Below the pieces are notes generated by a model, which did no database searches, was not told the DNA's origin, and was given only the letters and a program-made list of their open reading frames with translations. A stretch of 64,000 bases of DNA from Streptomyces sp. NRRL WC-3742 (GTDB lineage: Bacteria > Actinomycetota > Actinomycetes > Streptomycetales > Streptomycetaceae): positions 1-64,000 of the forward strand of contig NZ_JOCF01000020.1 of NCBI RefSeq assembly GCF_000720635.1. Reading direction: 5' to 3'. Numbering within the stretch: the stretch's first letter is position 1; each line of letters starts with the position of its first letter. The translations under genes were made by a program, and so were the position numbers. Positions 54,463 to 62,413 of the stretch are shown here, one piece after another.

Positions 54463-54870
54463 CTAGGTCCCGGTGCCGCCGCCGGTGCCGCCGCCGGTAC
54501 CGGTGATTCCGCCGCCACCGGTGCTTCCGCCGCCGCCACCGTTGAGGACGTCGCTGAGGATCTGCATCATGTTGGCCTCGGTCCAGGCGCTGTGCTCACC
54601 CTCGCCCAGCCGGGTGTTCGCGTTCTGGAGGTCGACCACCACCTTGTCGATGGCGTCGTGGATGGTCCCCATCGAGGTCGTGAGGCTCGTGCGGTACGCA
54701 GTCAGCCTGTCCCGCAGGGTCTTGACCGGCTGGAACGAGTCGTTACCGGGCAGCAGCGCGTGGTTGGTGATCGTCGCCGACTTGGTGCCCACCTCGTCCC
54801 TGAAGGTCTGCAGGTCCCCGACGAAGTCCTTGATTCCGTCGGGATCGACCTTGATCGTGCCCTCGCCCAT
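54463..54870 (-). CDS. WXG100-like helical protein with Gly-rich tail (135 residues)
   Basis: Two-helix protein starting MGEGTIKVDPDGIKDFVGDL. Residues 1-100 are helical (VKTLRDRLTAYRTSLTTSMG) and the last 25 residues are Gly/Thr repeats. There is no WxG, but HSAWTEANMMQILSD contains a Trp near the C-terminal part. Its size, helical nature and place between two other small helical genes fit an ESX substrate of the PE/EspC type. Gene spacing is 24 bp on one side and 93 bp on the other. Confidence 0.72.
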   Translation of the reverse strand: MGEGTIKVDPDGIKDFVGDLQTFRDEVGTKSATITNHALLPGNDSFQPVKTLRDRLTAYRTSLTTSMGTIHDAIDKVVVDLQNANTRLGEGEHSAWTEANMMQILSDVLNGGGGGSTGGGGITGTGGGTGGGTGT

Positions 54871-54894
54871 GGGCGAACTCCTAAGCCCTCGTGG

Positions 54895-55203
54895 CTAGTT
54901 GAACTGCTTCCGGCCGTCCTGGTCCGCCTGGATCATGGTCTCGTGCATGTGGCCGAGCCTGCCCGCGGCGGCGATGATGTCGTCGTTCATCGCCTGGGCG
55001 TTCCTGTTCACGACCTGCTGGAAGTTCGTGAAGGCGGTGGCCGCCGCACCCTGGAACTGACCGCTCTCCGTCAGATGGGTCAGCTGGTTCATCACCGCCT
55101 GGAGGCTGTCGCTCATCCCGCCGCCGGCCTGCGCCAGCTCGCTCTGCGCCTGCTCGATGCTCTCGTGGTGGAGCTGGATGCTCCCGAAGTTGTCCATGCC
55201 CAT
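54895..55203 (-). CDS. WXG100-family protein (102 residues)
   Basis: An EsxA/B-type helical hairpin, starting MGMDNFGSIQLHHESIEQAQ. The turn contains ESGQFQGAAATAFTNF, where F-Q-G takes the place of W-x-G. Helix 2 is NRNAQAMNDDIIAAAGRLGH. It probably pairs with the neighbouring 108-residue protein encoded 32 bp upstream as a heterodimer secreted through EccC. Part of the eccB-led operon. Confidence 0.85.
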   Translation of the reverse strand: MGMDNFGSIQLHHESIEQAQSELAQAGGGMSDSLQAVMNQLTHLTESGQFQGAAATAFTNFQQVVNRNAQAMNDDIIAAAGRLGHMHETMIQADQDGRKQFN

Positions 55204-55235
55204 GGTTCGGCGTTCCCTTCCCGTCGTACGCGCCG

Positions 55236-55562
55236 TCAGGCGCCCTGGAGTCCTTCGTAGATGCCGTCGGCGGCCTGCGCGCGAGCCTCGGCCTCGGCGT
55301 TGGTGATGATCTGGCTGGCGCCCTGGGTCGACTCGACGAAGCGCTCGAAGGCGGCGATGACCTCGTGGTAGCGGCGCATCCAGTCGTCGAGCTTCTCCTG
55401 GAAGGTCGAGCTGGCGCCGGAGATCCAGCCCTGCCCGACCTCCTCCTTGATCCGCTGGACCGTACGGCCGGCCGTGATCATGTCGTCGATCTGCTGCTGC
55501 AGACCCTTGAGGACGTTGCTGATCGCCTCGTCCTGTTTCGTCAGCATGCCAGGCGTGCTCAC
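55236..55562 (-). CDS. WXG100-family protein (108 residues)
   Basis: A helical hairpin beginning MSTPGMLTKQDEAISNVLKG. The turn is EVGQGWISGASSTFQEKLDD, a W-x-x-G variant of the WXG motif. Helix 2 ends with SQIITNAEAEARAQAADG. It is the first substrate gene after eccB (74 bp) and most likely forms a heterodimer with the product of the next gene. The C-terminal export signal YxxxD/E could be DGIYEGLQGA, though the final acidic residue is not at the canonical spacing. Confidence 0.88.
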   Translation of the reverse strand: MSTPGMLTKQDEAISNVLKGLQQQIDDMITAGRTVQRIKEEVGQGWISGASSTFQEKLDDWMRRYHEVIAAFERFVESTQGASQIITNAEAEARAQAADGIYEGLQGA

Positions 55563-55636
55563 CAGGATCTCCCTTCCTCCGCGCGCCGGGCGCGCGCGGT
55601 TCCGAACGACTCAACGGGGCTGCCGGGACGGGCGGT

Positions 55637-57193
55637 TCAGTCGCAGGCCGACGGGGCCGGAGAGGTGGCCTGAGCACCCGGACCGACCGCCGCCACCGTG
55701 GGCGCCCCCGCCACGGGGACCCCTGCCGCGGGGGCTCCTGCCACCGGGGCCCCCGCCGAGGCGGCGGTCGCGGAGACGGCGCTCGCGGAGACGGCGGGCA
55801 CGTCCGCCAGGGCCGCCGGGTCCAGGCTCGGCCCCGCCGGCAGCAGCGCCACCACGGCGGCGGGCACGGCCGCCGGCGTCACACCCGCGTAGCCGAGCTG
55901 CTTGACCACGGCGGCCGAGGGCAGCGCGTACCGCACCCCGCCCTCGGTGACCAGGTACTGCGTCCCGCCGCCGCCCGCGCCCGACAGCACCCGCACCAGC
56001 GCGCCGCGCCCGGGCCGTACGGCGATCCGGTCGGCCACCGCGCAGGCGCCGGGCGCCGCCGGGGCCGGGGCGCGGCCCACGTCCGCCACGGCGGCGGGCA
56101 GCACGGTGACGGCGGTGGTCGGGGAGGCCGCGCCCGCGTGCACGTCCGCGCAGACGCCCTCGCCGCGCAGCGGGGTCACCAACTGCGGCGGCGCCTGCGG
56201 CAGTCCGCCGCCCGGGGCGGCGCCCGGCGCGGAGTGCGCGGCCAGGTCCTCCGCACCGATCGCGACGGGCGCGGGGGCGGCGCTGCCGTACGCCTCGCGC
56301 TGGGTGCGCCGGTCGCCGAGCAGCAGCCCGTACTGGGTCGCGGTCAGCGGGGCGAGGCCCTCACGGGTCAGGACGTAGCGGGCGCCGCCGGAGGCGTCGA
56401 AGAGCTGGCCGATACGGGTCGGCTTCCCCGCCAGCGCCGGGCCCGGGTCGCCCCGGCCGGGGACGGCGGGCGCGGCGAGGTCCGGCCCGGCGGGCAGGGC
56501 GTTCAGCACCCCGGCCGGGACGGGGAACGGCGTCGCACCGCCGTAACCGAGCGCCTGGAGCGCGCCGTTGGCGGTGTCCACGCGCAGCCGCTGACCCTGC
56601 CAGAGCAGGTGCACCGAGCCGTCCGGCAGCGCGACCAGCAGGCCCTGGCCGGGGCCGAGGGCCCTGCCCTCCCCCGCCGGGTCCACCTGCAGCGCCAGCC
56701 GGGGCGCGGGGGCGCCCGTCGGGCCGGGCTGCACGGTGCCGCAGACCAGCCAGGTGCCGCCGCCCAGGTCACCGGCGGGCGGCAGCCCGTCCGGGGCGCC
56801 GGCGATCCCCACCGGCAACCCGCGCGGGGCGTCCGCGATCGAGTCCCGGCTCACCGAACGGACCGTCAGCTGGTCGCCGGCCAGCAGCTTGGCGCTGGTG
56901 TCGTTGAGCACCGGGTGCAGCTGCCCGCCGATGGACAGGTAGCGGGCGCCGCTCTCCTCCACCACCAGCAGGGTGCCGGGCTTCTCCCAGCCGGAGTCGC
57001 CGCCGGGCTTGATCACCCCGTACACCGTCACACCGAGCCCGATCAGCACCGCCACCGCCAGGCCCGTCACCGCACCCCGGGTGGTCCTGCCGGTCGGGCT
57101 GTCCGGCGCGTCGGGCTCCGCCCGCAGCATGCCGGAGGCCAGCCTGCTCATCACGAACAGGTGCGCCTGCACCTGGTCGCGTCGGGACTGCAT
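55637..57193 (-). CDS. eccB: Type VII secretion membrane-anchored protein EccB
   Basis: Core ESX subunit of 518 residues. The N-terminus MQSRRDQVQAHLFVMSRLAS is diagnostic for EccB. One membrane helix lies at about 42-64 (AVTGLAVAVLIGLGVTVYGV). The extracytoplasmic part has the repeated EccB modules (GARYLSIGGQLHPVLNDTSA; GARYVLTREGLAPLTATQYG; GVRYALPSAAVVKQLGY) and two Cys near 'GEGVCADVHAG' and 'GACAVADR'. The C-terminus is Ala/Gly/Pro-rich and ends PSACD. The ATG at 57193 is eight codons inside a longer open frame and matches the family start. It heads the 28-kb minus-strand array of substrates. Confidence 0.96.
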   Translation of the reverse strand: MQSRRDQVQAHLFVMSRLASGMLRAEPDAPDSPTGRTTRGAVTGLAVAVLIGLGVTVYGVIKPGGDSGWEKPGTLLVVEESGARYLSIGGQLHPVLNDTSAKLLAGDQLTVRSVSRDSIADAPRGLPVGIAGAPDGLPPAGDLGGGTWLVCGTVQPGPTGAPAPRLALQVDPAGEGRALGPGQGLLVALPDGSVHLLWQGQRLRVDTANGALQALGYGGATPFPVPAGVLNALPAGPDLAAPAVPGRGDPGPALAGKPTRIGQLFDASGGARYVLTREGLAPLTATQYGLLLGDRRTQREAYGSAAPAPVAIGAEDLAAHSAPGAAPGGGLPQAPPQLVTPLRGEGVCADVHAGAASPTTAVTVLPAAVADVGRAPAPAAPGACAVADRIAVRPGRGALVRVLSGAGGGGTQYLVTEGGVRYALPSAAVVKQLGYAGVTPAAVPAAVVALLPAGPSLDPAALADVPAVSASAVSATAASAGAPVAGAPAAGVPVAGAPTVAAVGPGAQATSPAPSACD

Positions 57194-57356
57194 CCACGTC
57201 CTCCCCGCATCGCACACCGGGGCGCCGCCGATGCCGCGCCCCCACCCCGGTCCTACGGGCGGGAAGGGCCTGGGAGTTCATCCATATCTCTTGAACCCTC
57301 CGGTGCGGGTGCAGGATGCTGGGGGCCTTCGTGTCGGGAATCGAGGAGGGGCACGG

Positions 57357-57746
57357 TTGGACTGGGCTCAGGCCGCCGGGTACGGGGCCGTCGGGGGCGC
57401 GCTCGTCGAACTGGTCATCGTCAACGGGCGGTTGCTCGCCTGGCAGGCCGCCCGGCACAGAGCCCGCGACGAACGCAAACGCCGACTGCCTCCCCTGCGG
57501 CACTACATCGACCCGACCGCCGACCTCGCCGCCGCCCTCAGCCGGATCGCCCTCGGGGCACTGACCGGCTGGCTGCTCCACTCGCAGGTCACCGGGCTGT
57601 ACGCGGCGGTGGCGGCCGGGGCTTCGGCGCCGGCGCTGATCCGGCAGCTGGGGACGTTCGGGAGCGTGCAGGACGTGGTCCGGGGGCCGGTGGCGTCGGC
57701 GGAGGTCGAGGCGACGAGGGAGCGGGCCGAGGAGGTGGGGTCATGA
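57357..57746 (+). CDS. Small membrane protein (129 residues), TTG start
   Basis: The start is placed at TTG 57357 because GAGGAGGGG lies six bases upstream and no better ATG/GTG fits. It begins MDWAQAAGYGAVGGALVELV (TTG read as Met). It has two hydrophobic segments, at about 8-25 and 65-100 (LSRIALGALTGWLL and AAVAAGASAPALI), and a basic cytosolic stretch between them. It overlaps the next gene by 4 nt (ATGA) and is divergent from eccB. Function unknown, possibly an accessory of the secretion locus. Confidence 0.7.
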   Translation: MDWAQAAGYGAVGGALVELVIVNGRLLAWQAARHRARDERKRRLPPLRHYIDPTADLAAALSRIALGALTGWLLHSQVTGLYAAVAAGASAPALIRQLGTFGSVQDVVRGPVASAEVEATRERAEEVGS

Positions 57747-58270
57747 CCTTCCTCCAGCGGTACCTGCGCTCGCTGCTGGGCCTGGGGGCCCCGGTCGGGC
57801 TCTCCTCGGACGGGCCTTCCCCGGTCGGGCTGTCCTCGGACGGGCTGTCCTCCGACGGGCTGCGGCCGGGCTCCGGCCTGCCCTGGTGGCGCCGGTACGC
57901 GGCCTCGCTGGTCGGGGTGCCGCTGGCGGCGGCGCCGGTCGGCGGCGGTGGCGTGGTGGCGCAGCCGTCGAGGGGGGCGCAGCCGTTCCACGGGTACACG
58001 CGCGGGAACCGGCACCTCCTGGTGCCGCGGCCCGGCTCGTACCAGCGCCTCGAGCCCGGGGGGCCTGCGATCGCCTACGGCGTCCCCACGGCGACCGGCT
58101 CCCCTCGTTCCCGCCGCCTGGTCGGCGTCGGCTTCGCCCTGGCACTGATCGGCGGGGTGATCGCCCTGCTCCTGACCGCCACTCCCGCCGACACGCCGAA
58201 CCAGCCGGCGCCGAGCACGACCGCCCCCACGACGCCGGGCCGGAGCAGCCCGCCTCACCCGACGCCCTGA
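57743..58270 (+). CDS. Hypothetical single-pass membrane protein (175 residues)
   Basis: It starts MTFLQRYLRSLLGLGAPVGL. The N-terminal region carries short imperfect repeats (GLSSDG, three copies within 30 residues, from DNA repeats near 57800-57860). One membrane helix is near residues 132-152 (LVGVGFALALIGGVIALLLT), followed by a short Pro/Thr/Ser-rich exterior tail. Translationally coupled to the upstream small membrane protein by an ATGA overlap. No family was recognised. Confidence 0.65.
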   Translation: MTFLQRYLRSLLGLGAPVGLSSDGPSPVGLSSDGLSSDGLRPGSGLPWWRRYAASLVGVPLAAAPVGGGGVVAQPSRGAQPFHGYTRGNRHLLVPRPGSYQRLEPGGPAIAYGVPTATGSPRSRRLVGVGFALALIGGVIALLLTATPADTPNQPAPSTTAPTTPGRSSPPHPTP

Positions 58271-58400
58271 CGGCCGCTCAGCACGGCACGGCCCTCCGGT
58301 GCCCACCGCAGCCGCTACGGTGGTCGTCGACCGGCGGACAAGTCGCCCAGCTCCCTGGGCACTTGAGCCGCAGCCGCGCTGATGACCTCCGGGGGACCCA

Positions 58401-58760
58401 GTGACGTACTTCGTGGAACTGCCCGTGACCGCCGGCCAGGACCCACCCGAGACCGTACGCGTCGAGATCACCCAGGTCGGCGAGGGCCTCGTCCAGGTCT
58501 CCCGCCCCGGCCAGGTCGTCGCCCGCGCCACCCGCTCCCTCGGCGACATGCTCGCCGGCATCCGCCCCGTCGCCCAGAACTTCGTCGAAGGCTTCCAGGG
58601 CCTGGCCCACGCCCCCGACGAGATCAGCATCGAGTTCGGCCTCTCCCTCTCCGCCGAGGCGGACGTGGTCATCTCCAGCACCTCCGCCGAGGCCAACTTC
58701 AAGGTCTCCCTCACCTGGAACCACCACCCGAGGGCCGAGCCCGCCGCCGAGGAGGAATAG
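58401..58760 (+). CDS. Trypco1-type (CU044_2847-family) protein
   Basis: A protein of 119 residues with GTG start, beginning MTYFVELPVTAGQDPPETVR. The core FVEGFQGLAHAPDEISIEFG followed by ISSTSAEANFKVSLTWN is the signature of the trypsin-co-occurring domain 1 family. Members of that family are described from comparative genomics as partners of trypsin-like peptidases in conflict systems. No intact trypsin-like gene is adjacent. The nearest candidate, the degenerate one at 7767-8276, is 50 kb away. Function remains inferred. Confidence 0.82.
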   Translation: MTYFVELPVTAGQDPPETVRVEITQVGEGLVQVSRPGQVVARATRSLGDMLAGIRPVAQNFVEGFQGLAHAPDEISIEFGLSLSAEADVVISSTSAEANFKVSLTWNHHPRAEPAAEEE

Positions 58761-58874
58761 GGAACCGTCAGGGCCGCATCAGCACCCCGTCAAAGCCCGA
58801 CCGGCACTCCGCCCGGCGGGTGCAGGGTGGACGTCACCTGCAAGTCCGCAGGTTCGCACCGGAGGTGAGCCCGC

Positions 58875-59126
58875 ATGTCCGTCTTCGCCGCGTTCCACTC
58901 CCACGCCCCCGCGCCCGCCCTCGACCACCCCGGGCATCGCCTGCGCGCCGCGTTCGCCCGGATCGTCGAACGGCTCACCGCGAGCCCCCTCGACAACTCC
59001 GTCCTGCACGCCATGGGCGCCCCCCGCACCACCACCCGGCCCGCCGGGCTGCACGCCCACTGGCACCCGGTCCGCCGCCCCGACGGCACCACCGGACTCG
59101 AGGCCGACTGGCACACCGGGAACTGA
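58875..59126 (+). CDS. Small His-rich hypothetical protein (83 residues)
   Basis: It starts MSVFAAFHSHAPAPALDHPG after GGAGGTGAGCCC. It has no signal peptide or membrane helix and is rich in His and Pro. It contains LRAAFARIVERLTASPLDNS and ends DGTTGLEADWHTGN. It lies 114 bp after the Trypco1-like gene on the same strand. No family was recognised. Confidence 0.5.
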   Translation: MSVFAAFHSHAPAPALDHPGHRLRAAFARIVERLTASPLDNSVLHAMGAPRTTTRPAGLHAHWHPVRRPDGTTGLEADWHTGN

Positions 59127-59166
59127 GTCCGTTCCCACGGCAGGGGCCGGGGCGGGACCATGCGGT

Positions 59167-59721
59167 ATGGAGTTTCTCGCCTACCACCGCGACCGCCCCG
59201 GCTCGATGCCGCTGCGCAGCGCCCTGATCGAGGCCCACTGGTCCTACATGGACGGCTTCGCCGAGCAGTTGATCGCCCGCGGCCCGACCTTCGACGAGGC
59301 CACCGACACCGTCACCGGCAGCGTCCACATCGTCGACCTGCCCGACCCGGCCGCCGCCCGCGCGTTCGCCTTCGACGAGCCCAACTACCAGGCCGGCGCC
59401 TACCGGGACGTCCTCCTGCGCCGCTGGACCAACACCCTCGGCCGCACCATGTGGGACCACCCGGACCTCATGACCGAGGAAGCCCCCCGCTCCCTCATCC
59501 TCGCCCTCGGCGAAGGCGACCCCGCCGACCTCACCCCACCCCCCACCCACAAGCCCCACCTCATCGCCTACGGCCCCCTCCTCGCCGACGACGGCACCAC
59601 CTGGCTCGGCACCGCCGCCATCCTCGACACCCCCGACCCCACCACCGCCCACACCCTCCTCACCCCCACCGCGTACGCCACCGTCGAAGTCCACTCCTGG
59701 GCCCCCGGCGGCCGCCGCTGA
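59167..59721 (+). CDS. YciI-like domain protein (184 residues)
   Basis: A soluble protein with the YCII-related ferredoxin-like fold pattern: MEFLAYHRDRPGSMPLRSAL, HWSYMDGFAEQLIARGPTFD, VHIVDLPDPAAARAFAFDEP, AYRDVLLRRWTNTLGR. The candidate catalytic His-Asp pair of YciI proteins would be HWSYMD. A second similar strand set follows (HLIAYGPLLADDGTTWLGTA), so the protein may be a double domain. Enzymatic role unknown. Confidence 0.82.
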   Translation: MEFLAYHRDRPGSMPLRSALIEAHWSYMDGFAEQLIARGPTFDEATDTVTGSVHIVDLPDPAAARAFAFDEPNYQAGAYRDVLLRRWTNTLGRTMWDHPDLMTEEAPRSLILALGEGDPADLTPPPTHKPHLIAYGPLLADDGTTWLGTAAILDTPDPTTAHTLLTPTAYATVEVHSWAPGGRR

Positions 59722-59767
59722 CCCCCCACCCGGCCCCGCCCCCGACACTCGGGGGCCGGGCCGGGTA

Positions 59768-59905
59768 CTCGAGCATCGAGTCGAACTTGGCAGGGATGGG
59801 CCACCGGTCCGGGTCAGGGCCCCGCATCAACCAGAAGAAGTGGTCGGAGTTGTATCCCCACTTCAGAAGCCCGCCCTCTGCCGGGGAGCACACCCGGCCA
59901 ACTGC
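59768..59905 (-). pseudogene. Remnant of a SUKH (SMI1/KNR4-like) immunity-type gene
   Basis: One minus-strand frame reads CSPAEGGLLKWGYNSDHFFW, then LMRGPDPDRWPIP and FDSMLEY. This matches the central 'GGLLPWG.T.NGD.LFWL..G.PD.W' stretch of SUKH-superfamily proteins. Only about 45 residues remain. There is no start codon in a plausible place, and the sequence before and after is unrelated. SUKH proteins often neutralise polymorphic toxins, so this may be a degraded immunity gene. Confidence 0.5.
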
Positions 59906-59946
59906 TCCAGCGTTTCTTCGATGCCCACGTTCTGCTCCAGGCTCTG

Positions 59947-60543
59947 TCAGGTCCGGTTGAGGGTGTCCTCGATGAGGTCGCGGGCGGCGGGGCCGTAGAC
60001 GGCGGAGACCTTCAGGCGGTCGAACGCTCTGCGGAAGACGTCGAGGCGGGCCGGGTCGGTGATGGTTTCGGCGCCGCGGAAGCCTTCGACCTCCGCTCTG
60101 CGGTCGTCGAAGAGGGCGAAGCCGTCGCCCGGGTAGACGAGGAGCCTGGCTCTGGCGGGGATGATGCCGAGCTTGAGGCCGGGCAGGTCGATGGCCTCGG
60201 CCAGCCTGCGCAGTTGGCCGCGCATCACTTCGGAGCCGCCGATGTTGGTGAGCAGGGCCTGTTCGCCGAGGAGGACGTGGTAGGTGCGGCCCTCCTGCCC
60301 GATGTACTGGGCGCGGGCGGTGCGGGCCGCGACGCCGGCCCGGATGTCGTCGGGGGTGCCGTGGAAGTCGACGACGAGGCGGAGCATGGCCTCGGCGTAC
60401 TGCGCGGTCTGGAGATTGCCCCAGATGACGTCCGGCGAATAGCCCGCGTAGTGGCGGGTTTCTCTGACGAGGTCCAGAAACGATTCCTGTACCGGGCCGG
60501 TGCCCTGCCGGAGGAGGCTGTCCCAACTCTCTTCTGTCGCCAT
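59947..60543 (-). CDS. DUF5753 (Scr1-type) regulator domain without helix-turn-helix
   Basis: A protein of 198 residues starting MATEESWDSLLRQGTGPVQE. Nearly the whole protein is the DUF5753 sensor domain (QTAQYAEAMLRLVVDFHGTP, ARTARAQYIGQEGRTYHVLL, GIIPARARLLVYPGDGFALF). The usual Scr1-family protein is about 280 residues with an N-terminal XRE helix-turn-helix and a small DUF397 partner gene downstream. Both are missing here. It may act as a solitary sensor or be a relic. The start is supported by codon use and sits 77 bp from the cupin stop. Confidence 0.85.
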   Translation of the reverse strand: MATEESWDSLLRQGTGPVQESFLDLVRETRHYAGYSPDVIWGNLQTAQYAEAMLRLVVDFHGTPDDIRAGVAARTARAQYIGQEGRTYHVLLGEQALLTNIGGSEVMRGQLRRLAEAIDLPGLKLGIIPARARLLVYPGDGFALFDDRRAEVEGFRGAETITDPARLDVFRRAFDRLKVSAVYGPAARDLIEDTLNRT

Positions 60544-60620
60544 GCCCGGGATTGTTCCAGTAAGTACTGACAGCCGTACGGGAGTTCCGCTGCCCGCCGT
60601 GGGGCGGGCAGCGGGGAGGG

Positions 60621-61013
60621 TCAGGGGGTGGGGCGCTTCTCGAGGCGGGTGCCTTCGCGGAGGGTGATGGACATGAGGTCGCTGGGGGCGTCGAGTTCGA
60701 GGCGGTGCCAGCGGCCGCGGGGGACGATGACGGCGGTGCCGGGGGTGAGGTGGTGCATCTCTTCGGGGGTGTCGGGGTGGTCGGGGCGGAGGTAGAGGCG
60801 GAGGGAGCCGGTGAGGCAGCAGACGGCTTCTTCGGCGTGGGGGTGCATCTCCCAGTGGTCGGCGTGGACGTCGGCGTCGGTCTCGACGTGGAAGGTGCCG
60901 ATCTGCCAGGCGCCGGTGGGGCTGGTGGCCATCTTCCGTTCGGCGGCGTGGACGTGGCCGTCGGGGTGGAAGTGGAGGGCTGAGGCGAAGAGGGAGAAGG
61001 AGGAGGTGGTCAT
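60621..61013 (-). CDS. Cupin-domain protein (130 residues)
   Basis: A small double-stranded beta-helix protein. The metal-site motifs are recognisable: HWEMHPHAEEAVCCLTGSLR (motif 1, His-x-His and Glu) and PGTAVIVPRGRWHRLELDAP (motif 2, His). It overlaps the downstream MFS transporter gene by 4 nt, the two sharing the same regulator and the divergent TetR. It could be a small enzyme or a binding protein for the transported compound. Start at 61013 (MTTSSFSLFASALHF). Confidence 0.88.
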   Translation of the reverse strand: MTTSSFSLFASALHFHPDGHVHAAERKMATSPTGAWQIGTFHVETDADVHADHWEMHPHAEEAVCCLTGSLRLYLRPDHPDTPEEMHHLTPGTAVIVPRGRWHRLELDAPSDLMSITLREGTRLEKRPTP

Positions 61014-62413
61014 GAGGGGTTCCTTTCAGCGCGGCGTGAGGGCAGGGCGAGGACGGCGACGGCTGTGGCGAGCAGGAACAGGCAGGCCCCGCCTGCGAGG
61101 CCCGCGGCGTAGCCGTCGCCGAGTGCGGCGGTGTCGGTGGCGCCGCCGGTGTGCTGGGCGGCGACGGTGGCGAGGGCGGCCAGGCCGATGCAGCCGCCGA
61201 GTTGGCGGGAGCTGTTGAGCAGGCCGGAGGCGGTGCCGGCCTCGGCCGGGGCGACGCCGGTGGTCGCGGCGGCGGCGACGGGGGCGAGGAGGAGGCCGAG
61301 GCCGATGCTGGTGACGGCGGAGGGGCCGAGGATGTCGGTGAGGAAGGTGCCGTCGGGGCTGAGGCGGGCGAACCAGGTGAGGCCCGCGGTGGCGAGGAGG
61401 GCGCCGGCGATGAGGCAGGCGCGGGGGCCTCGGGTGGTGGTGACGCGGGTGGCGATGACGGTGCCGACGACGACGCCCGCGGAGAAGGGGAGGAACGCGG
61501 AGCCGGTCGCGGCCGCGCCCATGCCGAGGACCTGCTGCATGTAGAGGGAGACGAAGTAGAAGGCGGCGAACTGGCCTGCGGCCGCCAGGAACACCAGGAC
61601 GTTGGCCCCGGCGACCCACCGGCTGCGCAGCAGGCCGAGCCGTAGCAGGGGTGCGGAGCTGCGGGACTCGACGAGGACGAAGGCGGCGAGCGAGGACAGG
61701 GCGACGGCCAGGGTGAGCAGCGTGGCCGGGGAGCCCCAGCCGAGGCGGTCGGCGCGGACGACGCCGAGGACCAGCAGTCCGCAGCCGCCGGTGGCGAGGA
61801 GTGCGCCGGGCACGTCCAGGCGCTCCCGGCGCGCGGGGTGCGCGTCGGCGGGTACGCCGGCGGCCGTCAGCGCGAGGGCGGCGGCGACGATGGGCAGGTT
61901 GACGAGCATCACCCAGCGCCAGCCCGCGTACTGGGTGAGGAGTCCGCCGGCGAGTACGCCGAGTGCGCCGCCTGCGGCGTTGACCGCGCTCCACACGCCG
62001 AGGGCGCGCACCCGGCTGCGCCCCTCGGGGAAGGTGGTGGTGAGCAGGGAGAGCGCCGCGGGGGCGGCGGCCGCGGCGCCGAGGCCCTGTCCGGCGCGGG
62101 CGGCGACGAGCTGCCAGGGGGCCTGGGCGAGGCCGCCGGCGAGGGAGCAGGCGGCGAAGAGGGCGAGGCCGAGGGTGAGTAGCCTGCGCCGCCCGTACAG
62201 GTCGCAGGCGCGGCCGCCGAGCAGGAGGGCGCCGCCGAAGGTGAGCGCGTAGACGTGGACGACCCAGGAGAGGTCGAGGGGGGCGAAGCCGAGTGCGGTG
62301 CGGACGGCGGGCAGGGCGACGTTGACGACCGACTGGTCGAGGGCGAAGACGAATTGGGCGACGGCGACCGCCGCGAGCACCACGGCGGGGCGCCCTCGGG
62401 AGTTTCTGTACAT
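61010..62413 (-). CDS. MFS transporter, DHA2-type drug:proton antiporter
   Basis: A 14-helix-type efflux protein of 467 residues. Motif A-like LLGGRACDLYGRRRLLTLGL lies between helices 2 and 3. Helix 1 shows the DHA2 pattern FALDQSVVNVALPAV. The cupin gene follows with a 4-nt overlap. The divergent TetR regulator and the operator across the start codon indicate ligand-inducible export, probably of a small toxic or antibiotic molecule. The only ATG in place (MYRNSRGRP, 62413) lies inside the operator, and no ribosome site precedes it, suggesting a leaderless message. Confidence 0.92.
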   Translation of the reverse strand: MYRNSRGRPAVVLAAVAVAQFVFALDQSVVNVALPAVRTALGFAPLDLSWVVHVYALTFGGALLLGGRACDLYGRRRLLTLGLALFAACSLAGGLAQAPWQLVAARAGQGLGAAAAAPAALSLLTTTFPEGRSRVRALGVWSAVNAAGGALGVLAGGLLTQYAGWRWVMLVNLPIVAAALALTAAGVPADAHPARRERLDVPGALLATGGCGLLVLGVVRADRLGWGSPATLLTLAVALSSLAAFVLVESRSSAPLLRLGLLRSRWVAGANVLVFLAAAGQFAAFYFVSLYMQQVLGMGAAATGSAFLPFSAGVVVGTVIATRVTTTRGPRACLIAGALLATAGLTWFARLSPDGTFLTDILGPSAVTSIGLGLLLAPVAAAATTGVAPAEAGTASGLLNSSRQLGGCIGLAALATVAAQHTGGATDTAALGDGYAAGLAGGACLFLLATAVAVLALPSRRAERNPS

